64,000 nucleotides of DNA from Acinetobacter vivianii (GCF_014635885.1 NZ_BMDR01000001.1:186001-250000), one strand, 5' to 3'. Counted from the stretch's first letter, positions 45,902-56,069 are shown. Translations and numbers: made by a program. The notes: generated from the letters alone by a model not told the origin.

Positions 45902-47254
45902 ATGACAAAACATTATGATTATATTGCGATTGGTGCTGGCAGTGGCGGCATTGCATCAGTGAATCGTGCTGCCATGTACGGGAAAAAATGTGCCTTAATT
46001 GAAAAAGCCGAGCTAGGTGGAACCTGTGTCAACGTAGGTTGCGTGCCTAAAAAGGTGATGTGGTATGCGGCTCATGTGGCTGAGGCTATCCATAAATATG
46101 GCCCAGATTATGGCTTTAACAGTAAAGTTGAGTCTTTCGATTGGCAGACTTTAATTAAGAATAGACAGGCTTATATCGATCGTATTCATCAGTCCTATCA
46201 AAATAGCCTAAGCAAGAATCAGGTTGATCTTATTCATGGCGCGGCTCATTTCATTGATAAAAATACTATCGAAGTCAACGGTGAGAAATTCACAGCTGAT
46301 CATATCCTGATTGCAACCGGGACACAGCCGTCATTACCAGATATTGAAGGGGTTGAATATGGTATTGATTCGAACGGTTTTTTTGAGTTAACAGCTTTAC
46401 CTAAAAAAACAGCAGTGATTGGTTCAGGCTATATTGCGGTTGAGTTAGCGGGTGTACTCAATGCTTTGAGTTCGCAAGTCGGATTGTTTATTCGTAAAGA
46501 TTTACCCGTAAGACGCTTTGATTCATTTGTTAGTGAAACCTTGGTGGAGATCATGCAAATTGATGGTATCAGCGTCCATACCCAAGCTGTACCAAAGAAA
46601 ATCACAAAAAATGACGATGATTCCGTTACTTTACATTTAGAAAATGGCGAAACCTATACGGTTGATTGCTTAATCTGGGCAACGGGGCGAGGGCCAAATA
46701 CTGCGAGTTTGAATCTGGATAAAGCCAATGTCCAATTGGATGAGCGAGGCTATATTCAAGTTGATAAATTCCAGAATACTTCACAGCAAGGCGTGTATGC
46801 GGTGGGTGATATTACTGGGAAAATGGAACTGACGCCGGTTGCTGTGGCTGCTGGACGGAGACTCTCTGAGCGATTATTTAATCATAAACCAGATGAACAT
46901 CTGGACTATGACAATATTCCAACCGTGGTATTTAGTCATCCGCCCATTGGCACAGTGGGGATTACTGAAAAAGAAGCCATTCAGCAATACGGGCAACAAG
47001 CGGTTAAAGTATATAACTCATCCTTTACTGCGATGTACAGCGCCATTACGCAACATCGTCAGCCGACCAAAATGAAATTGGTTTGTGTGGGTGAAAATGA
47101 AAAAATTGTCGGTATCCACGGTATCGGTTTTGGCATGGATGAGATTCTGCAAGGTTTTGCGGTGGCTTTGAAAATGGGTGCAACCAAGAAAGATTTTGAT
47201 AATACCGTTGCCATTCATCCAACCTCAGCTGAAGAGTTTGTGACGATGAGATAA
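45902..47254 (+). CDS. gor: Glutathione-disulfide reductase
   Basis: A 450-residue FAD/NADPH oxidoreductase that reduces glutathione disulfide in the cytosol. The FAD motif is [10 protein letters not shown], the redox-active disulfide is C42-x4-C47 (GGTCVNVGC), an NADPH loop is [13 protein letters not shown], and the C-terminal catalytic histidine lies in [10 protein letters not shown]. Length equals E. coli Gor (450). It is a single gene downstream of alkM's terminator; no operon partner is visible. Confidence 0.95.
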   Translation: MTKHYDYIAIGAGSGGIASVNRAAMYGKKCALIEKAELGGTCVNVGCVPKKVMWYAAHVAEAIHKYGPDYGFNSKVESFDWQTLIKNRQAYIDRIHQSYQNSLSKNQVDLIHGAAHFIDKNTIEVNGEKFTADHILIATGTQPSLPDIEGVEYGIDSNGFFELTALPKKTAVIGSGYIAVELAGVLNALSSQVGLFIRKDLPVRRFDSFVSETLVEIMQIDGISVHTQAVPKKITKNDDDSVTLHLENGETYTVDCLIWATGRGPNTASLNLDKANVQLDERGYIQVDKFQNTSQQGVYAVGDITGKMELTPVAVAAGRRLSERLFNHKPDEHLDYDNIPTVVFSHPPIGTVGITEKEAIQQYGQQAVKVYNSSFTAMYSAITQHRQPTKMKLVCVGENEKIVGIHGIGFGMDEILQGFAVALKMGATKKDFDNTVAIHPTSAEEFVTMR

Positions 47255-47274
47255 CACATAATTTATTAAAATAG

Positions 47275-47304
47275 AAAGGACGTGCTGAACACGTCCTTTT
47301 TCTT
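47275..47304. terminator. Bidirectional terminator after gor
   Basis: AAAGGACGTG (47275-47284) pairs perfectly with CACGTCCTTT (47290-47299), with T-rich tails on both strands. It separates gor from the convergent acyl-CoA dehydrogenase gene. Confidence 0.9.
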
Positions 47305-47328
47305 TGCATTGAATAAGTAAAGCAACAA

Positions 47329-48528
47329 TTATTTCAATTCACTGGATGATTTACCTAATTCACGACGGGCAATGATTAATTGCTGGATCTGTTGTGTACC
47401 TTCAAAAATATCCAGAATTTTTGAGTCACGTGCCCATTTTTCCAGTAATTCATCTTCGCCATAACCGACACTGGCAGCCAACTCGACGCATTTTAGTGTA
47501 ATTTCATTGCCAACCCGTCCAGCTTTCGCTTTGGCAATCGATGCTTCTTTTGAATTCGGCTTTTTATTGTCGGCCATCCACGTTGCTTTAATCATTAACA
47601 AACGGGCGGCTTCCCATTCGGCTTCCATTCGATAGATTTGCGCAGCTAAATTTGAAGTTTGTAAGTAGGGTGTTTTGTAGTCTGGATCAAGCTGATCTTT
47701 AAAGATTTCTTTAATTCGCTCTAACGAGGCTTTGGCACAACCAATTGCCATTGCTGCAACCAGTGGACGGGTATTGTCAAAGGTTTCCATGACGCCAGCA
47801 AAGCCTTTTGCCACGTCAATCTCAGGATTACCTAACAGATTGGCAGCAGGCACACGACAGTCAATAAAGCTAATCACCGCGGTATCTGAAGCTTTAATTC
47901 CGAGTTTATGTTCTAGACGCTCAACCTTCATTCCAGGTGTGCCTTTGGGTACCACGAATGATTTAATCGCAGCGCGACCTAGCTTTTTATCCAGTGTTGC
48001 CCACACCACCACCGAGTCAGCACGTTCACCTGATGTGACAAAGATTTTTTCACCATTCAGGATATAGTCATCACCATCTTTGGTTGCTGTAGTGCGAATT
48101 GCTGCCGAGTCAGAACCACAACCGGGTTCTGTGATCGCCATCGCTGCCCAAGTGCCTTTGAAGCGTTCTAACTGTTCATCATTGGCAACTGCTGCAATGG
48201 CAGAGTTACCTAAACCTTGACGGGGCATACTCAGTAATAGGCCTGTATCACCGTAACACATTTCAATAATGCCCAGCGCTGCTGACATATTGCCGCCATT
48301 TACAACTGTATCTGGGTTTACCGTGCCGCGTTTACTGGCATTGGCTGCACCGACACCTTCGCCACTTTCATTCATGCCATCCAGTAAGGCAGCAAGCATG
48401 TCTAGTTCTTTCGGGTAAGCATGTTCGGCTTTGTCATATTTACGGGAAATAGGTCGTAAAACATTCAGCGCAGTTTCGTGTGCCTGATCCACCAGCATTT
48501 TGAATTTTTTCGGATTTTGTAAGTTCAT
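47329..48528 (-). CDS. Acyl-CoA dehydrogenase subunit carrying the catalytic glutamate
   Basis: A 399-residue acyl-CoA dehydrogenase homologue. It has the substrate/FAD loop AMAITEPGCGSDSA, and the catalytic base in DIFEGTQQIQQ (E376 is the conserved position). The usual FAD-contacting R-x-x-F-G segment of helix I is not seen; in its place is a loop (EIFKDQLDPDYKTPYL). The gene lies 15 bases downstream of another acyl-CoA dehydrogenase homologue on the same strand, which has the complementary features. The substrate is not known; fatty acyl-CoA is likely. Confidence 0.88.
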   Translation of the reverse strand: MNLQNPKKFKMLVDQAHETALNVLRPISRKYDKAEHAYPKELDMLAALLDGMNESGEGVGAANASKRGTVNPDTVVNGGNMSAALGIIEMCYGDTGLLLSMPRQGLGNSAIAAVANDEQLERFKGTWAAMAITEPGCGSDSAAIRTTATKDGDDYILNGEKIFVTSGERADSVVVWATLDKKLGRAAIKSFVVPKGTPGMKVERLEHKLGIKASDTAVISFIDCRVPAANLLGNPEIDVAKGFAGVMETFDNTRPLVAAMAIGCAKASLERIKEIFKDQLDPDYKTPYLQTSNLAAQIYRMEAEWEAARLLMIKATWMADNKKPNSKEASIAKAKAGRVGNEITLKCVELAASVGYGEDELLEKWARDSKILDIFEGTQQIQQLIIARRELGKSSSELK

Positions 48529-48543
48529 TATTGTTCTCCAAAA

Positions 48544-49839
48544 TTAAGCGTGTAAGCCAGAATGTAGGATTGCAGTTGCACGAAGGTCGCGATACCAGCG
48601 TTCAACAGGATGCTCCTTAGTAAAGCCATGACCACCCAGAATTTGTACGCCATCAGTACCTATTTTCATTGATTTTTCAGCACAGAGCAGTCGAGCAAGA
48701 TAAGCTTCACGATGGAACGGTTGTCCAGCTTCTGCCAAGCTTGCAGCATTGAGTACCAGCATACGCATGGCATCGATTTCAATCGCCATGTCCGCAATCA
48801 TGAAGGCTACACTTTGACGATGTGAAATAGGTTCACCAAAAGCTGTACGCTCATTGGCATATTTAATACAGTAGGCTTTGATGGCTTCACAGGTTCCAAC
48901 AGCCATGGCACACCACATCAGGTTGCCTAGATCGACAAAAGCGGTGTAATCAAAATCGCTGTCGCCTAAACGTAAAGCTGGGGTCTGGTTGAATTGCAGT
49001 GTTGCGGTTTCAGCAGCTTTTAAACCCATCGCTGGATTGGCTTTGATGGCAATACTTTCATTGGATTGTACCACGAAAATATCAGGCTGACCGTTAAATT
49101 CTGCACTAACCAGAAAGACATCCGCGGTATCGCCTAAAATTACTAAGGTTTTTTCACCAGTAATATAGAATTGTCCATTGGCTTCTGTGGCTTTGGTCTT
49201 TAACTGAAATGGGTTAAATGCGGGTGTTGCTTCTTGGAAGGCAAAACTTGCGGTGACATCGGTATCTTCAGCAAATACAGGTAAATACATGGACTGAACT
49301 TGAGTAGATCCCCAACGGGTTATGGCATTGATCACGCTGAAAGTACTCAATAGACCCGCAGTCAGGCTGAAATCACCTTTTGCCAGATTTTCTGCAATCA
49401 GGATATTGCTAACAATATTTTTTTCTGCTGCAACGCCACCCAAGGCTTCTGGAAGCGCGTAGTAGTTTAAACCCAGATCGACCAGATGTTGCCAGAGTTG
49501 TTCTGGAAACTGCGCGTGGTGATCTGCATCGTGTGCCAGCGCATATAAAACTTCTTCTGCAAATTGTGACATCGCGTCAACGGTCATTTGCTGTTCTTCG
49601 GTCAGGCTGAGATCAAACAGATTTTTGTTGGTCTGATTCGGAAGACGTTGTTTATCGATGGGTTGAGGCTTAAATGCTTTTTGAGTTTTATTAAGTACCT
49701 TAAAGCCTGTTTTTGAACCTTGATATAATGATTTTTCTACAAATTTTCTTAATTTGAGTTGATCAAGCACTTCGCTTCCTGCGATTTTGGTGATCAAAGA
49801 TAGCCCAAACCCTTGAGCCTTATTCATCATATTCGACAT
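48544..49839 (-). CDS. Acyl-CoA dehydrogenase-like subunit lacking the catalytic base
   Basis: A 431-residue acyl-CoA dehydrogenase homologue with an extra N-terminal stretch of about 70 residues. It keeps the FAD-contacting segment NERTAFGEPISHRQS and the C-terminal QILGGHGFTKEHPVERWYRDLR. It then ends in ATAILHSGLHA, without the EGT motif that holds the catalytic glutamate. The TEP-GSD loop is also replaced (AFQEATPAFNPF). It probably acts only together with the downstream gene product. Start at 49839 has an AGGAT upstream; an alternative is two or three residues further in. Confidence 0.83.
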   Translation of the reverse strand: MSNMMNKAQGFGLSLITKIAGSEVLDQLKLRKFVEKSLYQGSKTGFKVLNKTQKAFKPQPIDKQRLPNQTNKNLFDLSLTEEQQMTVDAMSQFAEEVLYALAHDADHHAQFPEQLWQHLVDLGLNYYALPEALGGVAAEKNIVSNILIAENLAKGDFSLTAGLLSTFSVINAITRWGSTQVQSMYLPVFAEDTDVTASFAFQEATPAFNPFQLKTKATEANGQFYITGEKTLVILGDTADVFLVSAEFNGQPDIFVVQSNESIAIKANPAMGLKAAETATLQFNQTPALRLGDSDFDYTAFVDLGNLMWCAMAVGTCEAIKAYCIKYANERTAFGEPISHRQSVAFMIADMAIEIDAMRMLVLNAASLAEAGQPFHREAYLARLLCAEKSMKIGTDGVQILGGHGFTKEHPVERWYRDLRATAILHSGLHA

Positions 49840-50218
49840 GGTTATATCCTGAAGGATGGTTGTAAAATTATGCTGACATGCTCCTGATCAAAAGACTATG
49901 TCTTGTTTGACATGCGGACTGGAGAAAGATAAAGGGTAAAATGCCTATTTAAAGTTTTATAGGCTTTTGTTTTTTATGTATTTTAAAAAATATCAGAAAA
50001 ATAATTTTTAAAAAAATTGACCAAAATGACAAAGTTTAAGTTTAGCTGATTGAAGGTTGGCAAAAGTTTTGGTCTAGAATAATTTAGTTAGATGGATTCG
50101 CCAGTCAAATTTTTTATTCAGATTTAGAAATACGTTATTTCAGATAGCGTTTTTATTTGAGCACTTAGATTCAAGCCTTCCTTAAACTACAAATAAGAAA
50201 GGCCTGAACTAGACTGTT
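49840..50218. other. Intergenic region upstream of the acyl-CoA dehydrogenase pair
   Basis: 379 bases with no supported gene. It should hold the promoter of the minus-strand dehydrogenase pair and the 3' end of the MFS transcript. The middle (about 49970-50100) is AT-rich. I see no strong promoter or terminator. Confidence 0.4.
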
Positions 50219-51631
50219 TTAATTTAGTTTTTCAAGCAGGATGCTTTCCCGATAATATTTGCATCCTTTAAACAGCAAGAAAACACCAATTATTCCTGCA
50301 ATCGCATTCACAATCGAAATGGAGTTTCCAACCATCAGTGTATTTTCAAAATATTTATCAGTTAATAACGCGACTGCTGTTGTGCCCACACCTAATGCAA
50401 TTAGATTAGAGATAAGCAAAAATTTGGCTGAAACCTGAGCGCGTAATTGATTTGGAGTGAGCATTTGGGTGGCCGCTGCCGAGGCGGGAATTGGAAAAGT
50501 TGAGAAGAACATGGCGATAAAAATTAGGCCAAAGGATAGATACATATTGTCAACTTGAGTGAATAAAACACTTGGTAGTACAAGCGCAGCACAGCCGATC
50601 ATACCTGCCCGAATGGCAGCATCGCTATACCCTTTTTTAGAAAAATAATCGATTAGCCATCCACAAAATAATGCACCTGCGGTATTGGCAATTAAAATGA
50701 TACTCCCGAGGATATAACCTGTTTGGCTGGCATCTAAACCAAAGTGACGCATATAGAATGCAGGTGCCCAGCCGAGTAGTGAATAAAGCATCATGGTATA
50801 GAAAGAAAAACCAATAAAATGACAAAAGAAGGTTTTTTTGTGGGTTTTGATAAATGCAATGGAGTTTTTAAACGATGCCTGTATGACCTGTCCATTCTGA
50901 TCCAGCTTTAAACCTTTACGTTTAGGTTCTTTCACCGTCAGAATCATGACTAGAGCCAGCAAAACACCTGGTAATCCTACGATAAAGAAGGTGAGTTGCC
51001 ATGTTTTTAATTGTCCGATCACAGGTAAAATGACCATATCTACATTTTTTAACAGGCTAATCACATAACCGCCAATCAGAAAGGCCAGACCTGAGCCAAT
51101 GAATGCCCCAATCGCATATAAACCTAAAGCACGTCCCAGTTTTTCCTTGGGGAATAGGTCTGTAACGATCGAATAAAATGCTGGTGATAAAGCGGCTTCG
51201 CCCGCACCGACACTTAATCGGGCAATAAACATCTGGATAAAGTTTTTACTCAAGCCACATGCTGCTGTAGCAAGACTCCAGAAGGCGATGCCAATAGAAA
51301 TAATTTTGATTCGTGATTTTTTGTCTGCAAGCGCAGCAATTGGGATACCCATAAATGCATAGAACAACGAAAAAGCTAATCCTTGTAATAAGCTGAACTG
51401 TGTGTCAGTTAACATGAGATCTTGTTTAATCGGTTCGATCATCAAGGACAGAATCTGGCGATCTACAAAAGAAAGAATATACGCCACCATACAGATCACA
51501 ACGACATACCATTGATAGCCGAAGCTTTCTTGGGTATGAGGTTCTTGCTCTTTCTGTACCGTATGCTCGGGTGAGTGATTGGTTTCGTGCTCATTCCTGC
51601 CGAGCACATGTTCTAGGTTGTTATCATTCAT
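50219..51631 (-). CDS. MFS transporter (spinster-like)
   Basis: A 470-residue transporter with a hydrophilic N-terminus rich in His/Glu (about 40 residues), then twelve helices. The first helix (VVVICMVAYILSFVDRQILSLMIEPIKQDL) and the motif-A loop ALADKKSRIKI place it with the spinster-like branch of MFS carriers, whose members carry organic acids or lipids. The substrate is unknown. An inverted repeat similar to one before paaA lies 36-72 bases upstream, so phenylacetate-related control is possible. Confidence 0.85.
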   Translation of the reverse strand: MNDNNLEHVLGRNEHETNHSPEHTVQKEQEPHTQESFGYQWYVVVICMVAYILSFVDRQILSLMIEPIKQDLMLTDTQFSLLQGLAFSLFYAFMGIPIAALADKKSRIKIISIGIAFWSLATAACGLSKNFIQMFIARLSVGAGEAALSPAFYSIVTDLFPKEKLGRALGLYAIGAFIGSGLAFLIGGYVISLLKNVDMVILPVIGQLKTWQLTFFIVGLPGVLLALVMILTVKEPKRKGLKLDQNGQVIQASFKNSIAFIKTHKKTFFCHFIGFSFYTMMLYSLLGWAPAFYMRHFGLDASQTGYILGSIILIANTAGALFCGWLIDYFSKKGYSDAAIRAGMIGCAALVLPSVLFTQVDNMYLSFGLIFIAMFFSTFPIPASAAATQMLTPNQLRAQVSAKFLLISNLIALGVGTTAVALLTDKYFENTLMVGNSISIVNAIAGIIGVFLLFKGCKYYRESILLEKLN

Positions 51632-52047
51632 TGTGCATCTTCCTGTGATGACTGGGATTTTAAATTGATACTTTTTTATTAAATTATTTATTTTTTGGTA
51701 TCGTGTGTTTATTTATATAAAGTTTTAATTGATCAAGCAATACACAATTAAAATAAAAGTGAAAATTACTCGAGAGAATAAAGAAAATGGATAAATATTT
51801 TATAAATAGGAAGGTTGAGGAAATAGTTTTATACAAAATAGAGATTATTTATTAAAGGTTTATTGTGAGATTGATTGGTTTGATACTTTGTTATTATTAT
51901 GAGTTTTATAATAAAAGTATTATGAATTGCGCTATATTTTTATTATGATGCATACAATCTAACTCCTCCCGTCTATAATAAAAGAAGGATAATTGAAAAT
52001 ATGATTCAACTTCTAAGTTTTAGATAATTTTTAGTTTGATAATTAAA
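51632..52047. other. AT-rich intergenic region with GATAC/GTATC repeat
   Basis: 416 bases without a supported gene, very AT-rich. It holds the inverted repeat GATAC (51667-51671) and GTATC (51698-51702), described separately, and one more GATAC at 51882-51886. It separates the DUF1330 gene end from the MFS gene start, both on the minus strand. Confidence 0.5.
51667..51702 (-). promoter_or_regulatory. Candidate operator upstream of the MFS gene
   Basis: GATAC (51667-51671) and GTATC (51698-51702) are inverted with 26 bases between, 36-72 bases upstream of the MFS start codon. The same pair with 28 bases between lies upstream of paaA. Confidence 0.4.
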
Positions 52048-52338
52048 TCAGCTTAAACCTTCTGTCAAAATCACAATATATTCACCAGCCAAATCACGAT
52101 GTTTTTTGGCCTGTTGATAGGCATCACTGTGATACCAGTTTTGTGCTTCCTGCATCGTGCTAAATTTGATAATTGCAACGCCATCAGTTTCAATATTTTC
52201 CAAAGCAATAGATTGCCCATAAAAAACGATAGGTTCAGCATTGAAGCCTTGGCTGGCTTGGCGTGCCAACGTGGTATAGGTCTTCATTTCATCTTGGTTT
52301 TTTAATTTTTTACGAATAAGAATAATGTATGCACTCAT
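52048..52338 (-). CDS. DUF1330 domain protein
   Basis: A 96-residue soluble protein with the ferredoxin-like (dimeric alpha/beta barrel) DUF1330 pattern: opening strand SAYIILIRKK, then GVAIIKFSTMQEAQNWYHSDAYQQAKKHR near the C-terminus. Function is not known for this family. It is 87 bases downstream of paaZ on the same strand and may be co-transcribed, so a role in phenylacetate use is possible. ATG 52338 follows CAGGAAAATCC; an upstream in-frame start would add 20 unrelated residues. Confidence 0.85.
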   Translation of the reverse strand: MSAYIILIRKKLKNQDEMKTYTTLARQASQGFNAEPIVFYGQSIALENIETDGVAIIKFSTMQEAQNWYHSDAYQQAKKHRDLAGEYIVILTEGLS

Positions 52339-52425
52339 GGATTTTCCTGAATTGAACTTATTTTTAAGATTCTGAATTTTTAAATGATTGATGGACACCT
52401 GATTGTATCCATCAATCTGTATAAT

Positions 52426-54528
52426 TTAAGCTGCGCGGGCAACCAAAGTTAAAATATCATAAGTCGCCACCAGTTCGTCACGCTGATTTTTCACCTTGAT
52501 ATCCCAAACCACTACACCATGTTCGGGTTGAGATGGATCTTTTTGCGGTTTTGGTGTTTTCTGTTTGCAGGTCAGTTCTACCCGAATCGAATCGCCAATT
52601 TTGACTGGTTCGACAAAACGTAAATTATCCATACCATAATTGGCAATCACCGGACCTTGAGCGGCATCGACAAATAAGCCTGCTGCTGCTGAAACAATGA
52701 AGTAGCCATGCGCAACACGCTCACCAAAGAAAGAATCTGCCGCAGCGATTTTGTCGGTATGCGCATAGAAATAGTCACCACTGAGGCAAGCAAAATTGAC
52801 AATATCTGCTTCAGTCACGGTACGGCGTGCAGTCAGTAAACGTTCACCAATCACCAGTTCATCAAATGATTTTTTAAATGGATGAACTCGGTCTTCATTA
52901 ATATTTGAACCCGCCGTCCATGAATGGGTGACTTGCGTCAGGCTATTCGGTGAACCTTGAATCGCTGTGCGTTGCATATAGTGTTTAACTGCACGAATGC
53001 CGCCAAGTTCTTCACCGCCACCAGCACGGCCTGGGCCGCCGTGAACGAGGTGAGGTAGTGGAGAACCATGTCCCGTACTTTCTTTGGCTGACTCTTCATC
53101 CAGAATATGAACACGACCGTGCCACGGTGCAATTTTCTGGATGATCTGCTCAATATTTTCATCCGTATTTTTTACTACTGAGGCCACCAGACTGCCTTCA
53201 CCACGAGCCACCAGATCGGCAAGTTCGTCGATTGATTGATAAGGCATCAAGGTACATACCGGGCCGAATGCTTCAGTGGTATGCACTGAGATGGCTTCTA
53301 ATGGTTTTTCGCAGCGCAAGAGGGTCGGTGGAAAGAAGGCGCCTTTGTCTGGATGATCTGCATTAAATTTAAATGCGCTATCGCCACCAAACACAATTTG
53401 GGCTTCTTTTGCCAGTTCAGCAACTTTGGCTGCTACATCCAGTTTTTGTTTAGGGCTGGCTAGGGCGCCCATCGTTGTGTCAGGTTTTTGTGGATCTCCA
53501 ACCACGACTTTTGCCAGTTTGGCGCTCAGCTTTTGCTGGACTTGTTCAAGCAGAGTATGAGGAACAAAAGCACGGCGAATGGCAGTACATTTTTGTCCAG
53601 CTTTGGTGGTCATTTCACGAAACACTTCGCGTACAAACAGATCTAGCGTTGCTTCATTCGCTTCTGGACTGAGAATCGCGCTATTGACTGAATCTGCTTC
53701 CATACTGAATGGAATGGAGTATTTATTTAAGTGCGGATGATTGCGAAGCTTTTGTCCTGTATAGGCTGAACCTGTAAAGGTGACGCAGTCTTGAGGGGCT
53801 AAATAATCAAAAAGATCATAAATTTGACCACAGATCAGTTGTAGTGAACCTTTGGGTAAAATTCCCGTTGCAACAATCGCCTCGACCACTGCTTGAGTCA
53901 ATTGAGCGCCTTCAGTTGCAGGTTTAACAATACAAGGCACACCTGCCAAGAGTGTCGGCGCAATTTTTTCCAGCATGCCCCAGATCGGGAAGTTAAAGGC
54001 ATCGATATGCACGGCAACGCCGGCTTTAGGACTTAAAATGTGTTTCGCGCCAAAGGTGCCGTTTTTAGAGAGCTGAATCCAGCTATCTTCAGTGATAATT
54101 TTTTCATCATTCAGTTCACGGCGTACCAGACTTGAATAGGCGAATAAGGTCTGAATCCCGCCTTCGATATCAATCCAGGCATCTTTACGTGTCGCACCAG
54201 TGGCATGAGCCAAGCTATAGAACTGTTCTTTTTGTTCAAGTAAATGTTGGGCAATTTGCTTTAAGGCATTGGCACGTTGATGAAAAGTCCAGTTTGCGAG
54301 TTCAGAACCATTTTGCTTGGCATATTGCACGACCTGTTGCATATCGATGCCATGACTACTGACGCTATAGATTGGTGCACCCGTAATTGCATGTACAACG
54401 GTACGTGTCTCTTCATGACTTGAATGCCAGATTCCATAGACATAAGACGCCAGTTTGGTTAACTGCTGGCTTAAGCTTTGTTCTGTAATATCCGTGGTCG
54501 CTTCTTCTAGATGTGCTTGTTCAAGCAT
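52426..54528 (-). CDS. paaZ: Oxepin-CoA hydrolase / 3-oxo-5,6-dehydrosuberyl-CoA semialdehyde dehydrogenase
   Basis: A 700-residue bifunctional enzyme. The N-terminal aldehyde dehydrogenase domain (about 20-540) has the catalytic cysteine C314 in TKAGQKCTAIRR. The C-terminal MaoC-type enoyl-CoA hydratase domain (about 555-700) has GDYFYAHTD and RVAHGYFIVS. It opens the oxepin-CoA ring and oxidises the resulting aldehyde. It is divergent from paaA, the same arrangement as in E. coli (PaaZ 681). ATG 54528 is preferred over an in-frame TTG six bases upstream. Confidence 0.95.
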   Translation of the reverse strand: MLEQAHLEEATTDITEQSLSQQLTKLASYVYGIWHSSHEETRTVVHAITGAPIYSVSSHGIDMQQVVQYAKQNGSELANWTFHQRANALKQIAQHLLEQKEQFYSLAHATGATRKDAWIDIEGGIQTLFAYSSLVRRELNDEKIITEDSWIQLSKNGTFGAKHILSPKAGVAVHIDAFNFPIWGMLEKIAPTLLAGVPCIVKPATEGAQLTQAVVEAIVATGILPKGSLQLICGQIYDLFDYLAPQDCVTFTGSAYTGQKLRNHPHLNKYSIPFSMEADSVNSAILSPEANEATLDLFVREVFREMTTKAGQKCTAIRRAFVPHTLLEQVQQKLSAKLAKVVVGDPQKPDTTMGALASPKQKLDVAAKVAELAKEAQIVFGGDSAFKFNADHPDKGAFFPPTLLRCEKPLEAISVHTTEAFGPVCTLMPYQSIDELADLVARGEGSLVASVVKNTDENIEQIIQKIAPWHGRVHILDEESAKESTGHGSPLPHLVHGGPGRAGGGEELGGIRAVKHYMQRTAIQGSPNSLTQVTHSWTAGSNINEDRVHPFKKSFDELVIGERLLTARRTVTEADIVNFACLSGDYFYAHTDKIAAADSFFGERVAHGYFIVSAAAGLFVDAAQGPVIANYGMDNLRFVEPVKIGDSIRVELTCKQKTPKPQKDPSQPEHGVVVWDIKVKNQRDELVATYDILTLVARAA

Positions 54529-54714
54529 GATCAAACTCCATTTTTATGTGATACATCAATTATAGAAATACTTAAAATATGATTCATAATTTCATATTGA
54601 TTGCGCTAAAAGTCAACCTTATTTTGTTTTCAAGCTTGAATAAGATTTTTATTAATTTAATTAATATTATATAAATCAATTATTTGAATTTGATTTTGTG
54701 GTTGAATTTAATTT

Positions 54715-54752
54715 GATACGAAAATATCGGTTGACTTTGTTTTGTGTGTATC
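54715..54752 (+). promoter_or_regulatory. Candidate operator and promoter of the paa operon
   Basis: GATAC (54715-54719) and GTATC (54748-54752) form an inverted pair 28 bases apart, 42-79 bases upstream of paaA. A TTGACT (54731-54736) lies between them as a possible -35; the -10 is poor. Another GATAC is at 54550-54554, near the paaZ start. Confidence 0.4.
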
Positions 54753-54793
54753 GAAAAATAGATTCATGGATGAAATCCTCAAGGAATTGACAC

Positions 54794-55732
54794 ATGGAAA
54801 ATAATTATCAGAAATTTGAGCACAACATTGCCAATGACATCACCATTGAAGCCAAAGATGAAATGCCTGAGGCCTATCGTAAAACCTTGATTCGTCAGAT
54901 TGGACAGCATGGTCATTCGGAAATTGTCGGGATGCTGCCAGAAGGCAACTGGATTACCCGTGCACCGACATTGAAACGTAAAGCTGTATTACTGGCAAAA
55001 GTTCAGGATGAGGCAGGGCATGGTCTTTACCTTTACAGTGCGGCTGAAACCTTGGGTGCAGACCGTGATGAGATGATGGAAAAATTGATTGATGGAAAAA
55101 TGAAATATTCATCGATCTTTAATTATCCAACGGTGAGCTGGGCCGATGTGGCGGCGATTGGCTGGCTAGTGGATGGTGCTGCGATTGTCAATCAGGTGGC
55201 TTTATGCCGGACCTCTTATGGCCCTTATGCGCGTGCCATGGTGCGAATCTGTAAAGAAGAAAGTTTCCATCAGCGTCAGGGTTTTGAAGCCATGATGGCA
55301 TTGGCTGCTGGATCTCCTGAACAAAAACAGATGGCGCAAGATGCGGTGAACCGTTTCTGGTGGCCTGCATTGATGATGTTTGGCCCAAGTGATGAGCATT
55401 CTCCAAATAGCGCACAAAGTATGGCATGGGGAATCAAGCGTTTTAGTAATGATGAATTGCGCCAGAAGTTTGTCGATAACACCGTACCGCAAATCTTACA
55501 GCTTGGCTTGACCGTGCCTGATGCGGATTTGAAATGGGATGAAGAAACTGGTCATTACAGCTATGGCGAAATTGACTGGCAAGAATTTAATGAGGTGATC
55601 GCAGGTCGTGGGCCTTGCAATCATGAACGGATCGACGCACGCCGCAAGGCTTGGGAAAATGGCAAGTGGGTGCGTGATGCAGCCGTTGTCTACGCCAAAA
55701 AACAGCAAAACCAAGTCGGTAAAGTCGCTTAA
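54794..55732 (+). CDS. paaA: Phenylacetyl-CoA epoxidase subunit A
   Basis: A 312-residue catalytic subunit of the PaaABCE monooxygenase, which epoxidises phenylacetyl-CoA at the ring 1,2 position. The di-iron ligands lie in the four-helix bundle: [15 protein letters not shown] (about residue 70-85) and [12 protein letters not shown] (about residue 155). Length matches E. coli PaaA (309). The AAGGAATTG ribosome binding site is in place. First gene of a tight ten-gene run. Confidence 0.97.
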   Translation: MENNYQKFEHNIANDITIEAKDEMPEAYRKTLIRQIGQHGHSEIVGMLPEGNWITRAPTLKRKAVLLAKVQDEAGHGLYLYSAAETLGADRDEMMEKLIDGKMKYSSIFNYPTVSWADVAAIGWLVDGAAIVNQVALCRTSYGPYARAMVRICKEESFHQRQGFEAMMALAAGSPEQKQMAQDAVNRFWWPALMMFGPSDEHSPNSAQSMAWGIKRFSNDELRQKFVDNTVPQILQLGLTVPDADLKWDEETGHYSYGEIDWQEFNEVIAGRGPCNHERIDARRKAWENGKWVRDAAVVYAKKQQNQVGKVA

Positions 55733-55766
55733 AACAGAATTGATGGAAAAATTTAAGGATATCGTA

Positions 55767-56057
55767 ATGGAAAATAAGAACAATTGGTCGCTTTATGAAG
55801 TGTTCGTGCGGAGTAAGCAGGGTTTAAGTCACCGTCATGTTGGTAGTTTACGCGCACCTGATGATGAGATCGCCCTACAAAATGCACGTGATGTGTATAC
55901 CCGCCGCAATGAAGGTATCAGTATCTGGGTGGTACGTTCGGAACTGATTAAATCTTCGCAGCCAGATGAAAAAGCCGAGTTTTTTGAACCTGCATTGGAC
56001 AAAGTCTATCGTCATCCGACTTTCTATCATATCCCTGATGGCATTGAGCACATGTAA
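55767..56057 (+). CDS. paaB: Phenylacetyl-CoA epoxidase subunit B
   Basis: A 96-residue small subunit of the phenylacetyl-CoA epoxidase, with the conserved WSLYEVFVRSKQGLSHRHVGSLRAPD and the C-terminal HPTFYHIP. The upstream open frame is an overlap with paaA; ATG 55767 has AAGGAT 6 bases before it. In E. coli, PaaB is needed for full activity by bridging catalytic subunits. Confidence 0.95.
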   Translation: MENKNNWSLYEVFVRSKQGLSHRHVGSLRAPDDEIALQNARDVYTRRNEGISIWVVRSELIKSSQPDEKAEFFEPALDKVYRHPTFYHIPDGIEHM

Positions 56058-56069
56058 GGGAGTATGAAA

